DNA from: Gammaproteobacteria bacterium | Lineage (GTDB): Bacteria; Pseudomonadota; Gammaproteobacteria; Pseudomonadales; Pseudomonadaceae | Length of the DNA stretch: 52,394 nt | Assembly: GCA_023475025.1 (NCBI GenBank) | Contig: JAMCWB010000031.1 | Location: 1 to 52,394, forward strand | Reading direction: 5' to 3' | In this document: positions 51,347 through 52,394 of the stretch, in pieces | Layout of the letters: every line of letters begins with the position of its first letter | Numbering within the stretch: the first letter of the stretch is position 1 | Program-made: the position numbers and the translations under genes | The notes under the pieces: model-generated | Told to the model about the DNA's origin: nothing | Seen by the model: the letters and a program-made list of their open reading frames with translations, nothing else | Databases searched by the model: none

Positions 51347-52270
51347 ATGTCCCAGCCCATCCGCGTCATGTTCGTTGACGATGAAGAACGCATTCTACGC
51401 AGCCTGGCTTTGCAGTTTCGCCGCCAGTATCAGGTACTCACCGAATCAAATCCATTGCGGGCTTTGCAGCGTCTGCAACAAGAACCTGTTGACATCATCA
51501 TCAGTGACCAACGCATGCCACAAATGAATGGCAGCCAACTGCTCGCTCAGGTTATGGAGCGTCACCCCCATACCCTGCGCATTTTGCTCACTGGTTATTC
51601 TGACCTTGATGCCGCCGTTGATGCCTTGAACAGTGGCGGCATATTCCGTTACCTGACCAAACCCTGGGACCCACAGGCAATGACGGAAACACTTCGGCAA
51701 GCGGCAAGACTTGTAGAACAACAAAGCGCTTTGATCACCCCAGCGAGTTCACAGGCATCCACGCAAGCCCATCGTCAACCGTCGCTACTGCTGCTGGATT
51801 CCGATCCGGATACAGTCAGACACACTATTGAATTGTGTCGCAACTGCGGCATCCAGCTGCATCAGGCGCACACCTTGAGCGAAGCTCTCGAACTTCTCAA
51901 CGATCAGCCGCTGGATATTCTTGTCAGCGACATTAGATTGCAGGAGGAAGATATCAGACCCTTGCTGATGAGCCTGGCTCAGGCCCATCCACGCCTGCTG
52001 AGTATCATTGTCACGCCCTTTCAGGACACTCAGGTATTGCTCAAGCTGATCAATCAGGCACAAATTTTCCGCTACCTGCCCAAACCGATTCGCAGCGGCA
52101 TGTATGAGCGGGCAATTCGTTCCGCAGCCGACAAAGCCAGGGATTGGCAAATTCAGCCCAGGCATCAAGTCCATCGCGCGGCGGAAGCCCCCAGCCAGGC
52201 TACCGAACAAAGCCTGGTGGGCAATCTGCTTGGCCGTCTGGGTCGGCTGCGCCAACGCCTGAGCGCCTGA
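51347..52270 (+). CDS. Double-receiver response regulator without output domain
   Basis: 307 residues. REC1 (about 5-122) has DDEER, phospho-acceptor Asp54 in IIISDQRMP, LTGYS and the Lys of LTKPW. REC2 (about 147-265) has LLLDSDPD, Asp195 in ILVSDIRL, IVTPFQD and LPKPIR. The DQRMP/LTGYSD.../FRYLTKPW phrases are those of the RpfG/HupR-like receivers. After REC2 only a short basic tail remains: no HD-GYP, GGDEF or DNA-binding domain. AAGGAG lies eight bases before ATG 51347. It is probably phosphorylated by the CBS kinase and may act as a relay, sink or protein-binding switch. Confidence 0.87.
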   Translation: MSQPIRVMFVDDEERILRSLALQFRRQYQVLTESNPLRALQRLQQEPVDIIISDQRMPQMNGSQLLAQVMERHPHTLRILLTGYSDLDAAVDALNSGGIFRYLTKPWDPQAMTETLRQAARLVEQQSALITPASSQASTQAHRQPSLLLLDSDPDTVRHTIELCRNCGIQLHQAHTLSEALELLNDQPLDILVSDIRLQEEDIRPLLMSLAQAHPRLLSIIVTPFQDTQVLLKLINQAQIFRYLPKPIRSGMYERAIRSAADKARDWQIQPRHQVHRAAEAPSQATEQSLVGNLLGRLGRLRQRLSA

Positions 52271-52394
52271 TCAGCGCAATAATGGATTATCCGGACGACG
52301 GCGGAACCAACCGGTCAGGCTGGCGCGTTCGCAGCGCGAAGGCAATACCTCATGCACGATACTGTCACTCAGGAACACCGCCACCGTGCCCGCT
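52271..52394 (-). CDS. 2OG-Fe(II) oxygenase, C-terminal fragment (5' end outside window)
   Basis: The last 41 codons, open to the window edge. They read AGTVAVFLSDSIVHEVLPS, then RCERASLTGWFRRRPDNPLLR. The distal iron His in VHEV and the 2-oxoglutarate-binding Arg ten residues later (RASLTGWFR) are the end of a double-stranded beta-helix dioxygenase of the prolyl-4-hydroxylase/SM-20 kind. The substrate is unknown. Convergent with the response regulator with no gap between the stops. Confidence 0.8.
   Translation of the reverse strand, partial: AGTVAVFLSDSIVHEVLPSRCERASLTGWFRRRPDNPLLR

Overview
The window looks like chromosomal DNA of a Pseudomonas-like gammaproteobacterium, plausibly of the Halopseudomonas or marine Pseudomonas kind. 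The evidence is gene order plus protein resemblance. The blocks folA-thyA-lgt-TSUP, ptsP-rppH-HAD, gcvT/H/P next to an iron ABC importer, ubiI-ubiH-pepP-ygfB facing zapA-6S RNA-fthC, and serA facing a D-2-hydroxyglutarate dehydrogenase are all familiar in Pseudomonas. No phage, integrase, transposase, CRISPR array or tRNA was seen. The genus is an inference; no search was run.

Layout. 1-11150: the 3' end of ilvD, a pseudo-receiver/GGDEF/EAL protein, the folate/thymidylate/lipoprotein operon (TSUP-lgt-thyA-folA), a DUF4397 lipoprotein, an NRDE protein, the PTS-Ntr phosphotransferase ptsP with rppH, and a HAD phosphatase. 11151-11586 is a non-coding stretch holding two nested palindromes. 11587-19234: rlmI, an HDOD protein, a GcvR-like ACT protein, a small membrane protein, a fused SecDF and an NhaP2-type antiporter. 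19290-24470: an SDR with an export signal, an MFS pump, and the arsR-gap-arsJ organoarsenical efflux unit, which has a third nested palindrome between gap and arsJ. 24532-31463: an archaeal-like PRPP synthetase/AMP-phosphorylase pair behind gcvT-gcvH-gcvP. 31581-34360: a Fur-boxed ferric iron importer (binding protein and permease, no ATPase gene). 34406-40329: ubiquinone hydroxylases, pepP, ygfB-like, zapB-like, zapA, 6S RNA, fthC and a 42-residue membrane peptide found by hand. 40523-52394: an EVE protein, a CHASE-PAS-GGEEF cyclase, ilvA, rpiA, an SdiA-regulated propeller, an FAH hydrolase with a heptamer tandem repeat in front of it, D2HGDH/serA, a CBS histidine kinase with a double-receiver partner, and the 3' end of a 2OG-Fe(II) oxygenase.

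How the genes connect. Several serve one-carbon and serine/glycine metabolism: gcvTHP, a gcvR-like protein, serA, folA, thyA and fthC. Branched-chain amino-acid synthesis is represented by ilvD and ilvA. Two diguanylate cyclases and an HDOD protein are the signalling layer.

The most unusual structure is a family of three nested-palindrome elements (11207-11309, 11403-11513, 22805-22913). They share an internal core, but their 25-30 bp outer arms differ between copies while staying perfectly self-complementary. Other points for a second look are the archaeal-like salvage pair, the stand-alone SecDF cluster, the exported SDR, three 16-bp-phased boxes in front of arsR, and the ten-copy GCTGAAA repeat.
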